Assembly (NCBI GenBank): GCA_030737835.1
Contig: JAUJYN010000012.1
Coordinates: 6,367,943 to 6,431,942, forward strand
DNA length: 64,000 nt
From: Acorus gramineus
Lineage: Eukaryota > Streptophyta > Magnoliopsida > Acorales > Acoraceae
Direction of reading: 5' to 3'
The notes under the pieces are model-generated. The model did no database searches. It saw only the letters and a list, made by a program, of their open reading frames with translations, and had not been told where the DNA came from. Below are positions 63,166 through 64,000 of the stretch, piece by piece (the stretch's first letter is position 1; each line of letters begins with the position of its first letter). The position numbers were made by a program, and so were the translations under genes.

Positions 63166-63599
63166 GGGGAGTTTTATTTCCACCTTTTCACTTCTCAGTC
63201 CCACCCCTAAAACTTTTTTTTTCGGGGTGGGTAAGAGACGGAGGGAGAGAGAGAGAGAGGGCGGCGCGTGAGCGGAGTCGGCCACAGCAGTCGCTGCAGG
63301 AGCGGGGTGCGGCCACTGGTGTTGATGAGCGGAGAGGGTCGCAGAAGTCATGTGACAGGTCTCGACGATGATGAAAACGCGAGGGGGAGAGAATTCCATG
63401 AATCGGAGACGGTGATGACCCTCTCTGCTCACCGGCGCCCCCCCCCCCCCCCCCCCCCCCTCTCTTCCACTCACGGGCCTCCCTTTCTTTTTCTTCCTCT
63501 CTCTCTAACTCTCTTTTTCTTGGGTTTTCTAAGCCACCCAAAAAACAAATTTTTAGGGGGTGGGATAGAGAAGTGAAGGGGTGGAAATAAAGCTCCCCC
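63166..63599. mobile_element. MULE-like element (434 bp) upstream of the F-box/WD40 gene
   Basis: The left end is GGGGAGTTTTATTTCCACCT and the right end on the minus strand is GGGGGAGCTTTATTTCCACC, both running on to 'cacttctc..tcccacccc'. Flanking 9-mers AAAAGGTCT (63157-63165) and AAAAGGTTT (63600-63608) match at 8 positions, a Mutator-type duplication. The interior has (GA)n, a GC-rich part and a C23 run. It lies about 265-700 bp upstream of the start codon at 62901, within the likely promoter or 5' leader. Confidence 0.75.
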
Positions 63600-63608
63600 A
63601 AAAGGTTT

Positions 63609-64000
63609 TGGGGGTGTTTATTTCCACCCCTTCAAGTATTAAACCCACCCCAAAAAATCAAAATTTTCAATTTTTTTATTATAGACGTACCCAACCCGCC
63701 CTTCTCCCTTCGGTCTTCTATCAGAAGCCCCTCGATGCCGTGAGCTGTGGCGCCTCCTGCTGCCCGCTAGTGGAGGAAAGAGATCCCGGAGGATAGACCG
63801 CATTGTTTGTGGGATGAGCATTTCTTCCTCAGGTGGTTTCCATTCGTGGACAACGATTTCGTGGCGTTTCGGACCAGGCGGAGTCGATTTGGAACAATGA
63901 CGATCTGTGGCAGATAAAGAGCATTCAACACATCCCTAATTAGTAGATTTTTTTTTATATTTTTGAGTTTTGTTTTTGGGATTTTCTTTTGTTTCATCAT
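63609..64000. mobile_element. Start of a second MULE-like element, truncated by the window end
   Basis: Directly after the AAAAGGTTT duplication, GGGGGTGTTTATTTCCACCC begins, followed by 'ttcaagtattaaacccacccc', the same TIR motif in the same orientation as a left end. GC-richer sequence follows (about 63690-63900), possibly a captured gene segment. In one plus frame it reads QRFRGVSDQAESIW, faintly F-box-like, but nothing certain. The right end is not in the window. Confidence 0.5.

Noticed and set aside
63690..63910. F-box-like reading (QRFRGVSDQAESIWNNDDLW) at the window end
   Set aside because: Similarity is faint, an upstream in-frame stop is present, and the segment lies inside a truncated MULE-like element. 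It cannot be called without more sequence or a search.

Overview
This is AT-rich nuclear DNA from a flowering plant. Three plant-type genes have spliced exons with GT/GC-AG junctions, kilobase-scale introns and long intergenic stretches full of plant transposable elements (LTR, hAT, CACTA, Mutator-like, LINE and SINE types). The sequence alone does not let me name the species, or choose safely between monocot and dicot.

Layout. (1) 2840-9488, + strand: the last seven recognisable exons of a mitochondrial delta-1-pyrroline-5-carboxylate dehydrogenase (ALDH12A1). Its 5' half lies outside the window, so bases 1-2839 are probably intron. (2) 9489-31250: about 22 kb of intergenic repeats. These include LINE relics, fold-back elements, a Pack-MULE-like element carrying a PPR gene fragment, and an intact-looking 2.7 kb non-autonomous LTR retrotransposon (20006-22700). 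The last has LTRs, PBS, PPT and a target-site duplication, and its interior is a nest of GC-rich tandem arrays. (3) 31586-34579, + strand: a complete five-exon plant cysteine oxidase gene (290 aa). An exact match to the hypoxia-responsive promoter element lies about 320 bp upstream of its start. (4) 34580-49127: intergenic repeats, including a 1.1 kb fold-back element, a precisely bounded hAT MITE (45124-45604), a precisely bounded mini-CACTA (46734-47294), a LINE zinc-knuckle relic, a CpG-rich block and a probable long LTR fragment. (5) 62901 down to 49128, - strand: a complete eight-exon F-box/WD40 gene (502 aa), resembling Arabidopsis FBX2 (At5g21040). (6) 63166-64000: a 434 bp MULE-like element in the promoter region of that gene, followed by the start of a second one.

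The three genes have unrelated roles: proline catabolism, oxygen sensing through N-degron cysteine oxidation, and SCF-type ubiquitin ligase targeting. Plants have no operons, so their neighbourhood implies no shared pathway. The most unusual content is in the repeats: the tandem-array LTR element, and a family of Mutator-like fold-back elements that share one TIR motif at six or more places in 64 kb, inside a gene intron, beside a promoter and around a captured gene fragment. Exon boundaries were derived by hand from reading frame and splice sites. In both complete genes the joined exons give an uninterrupted frame whose length is a multiple of three.
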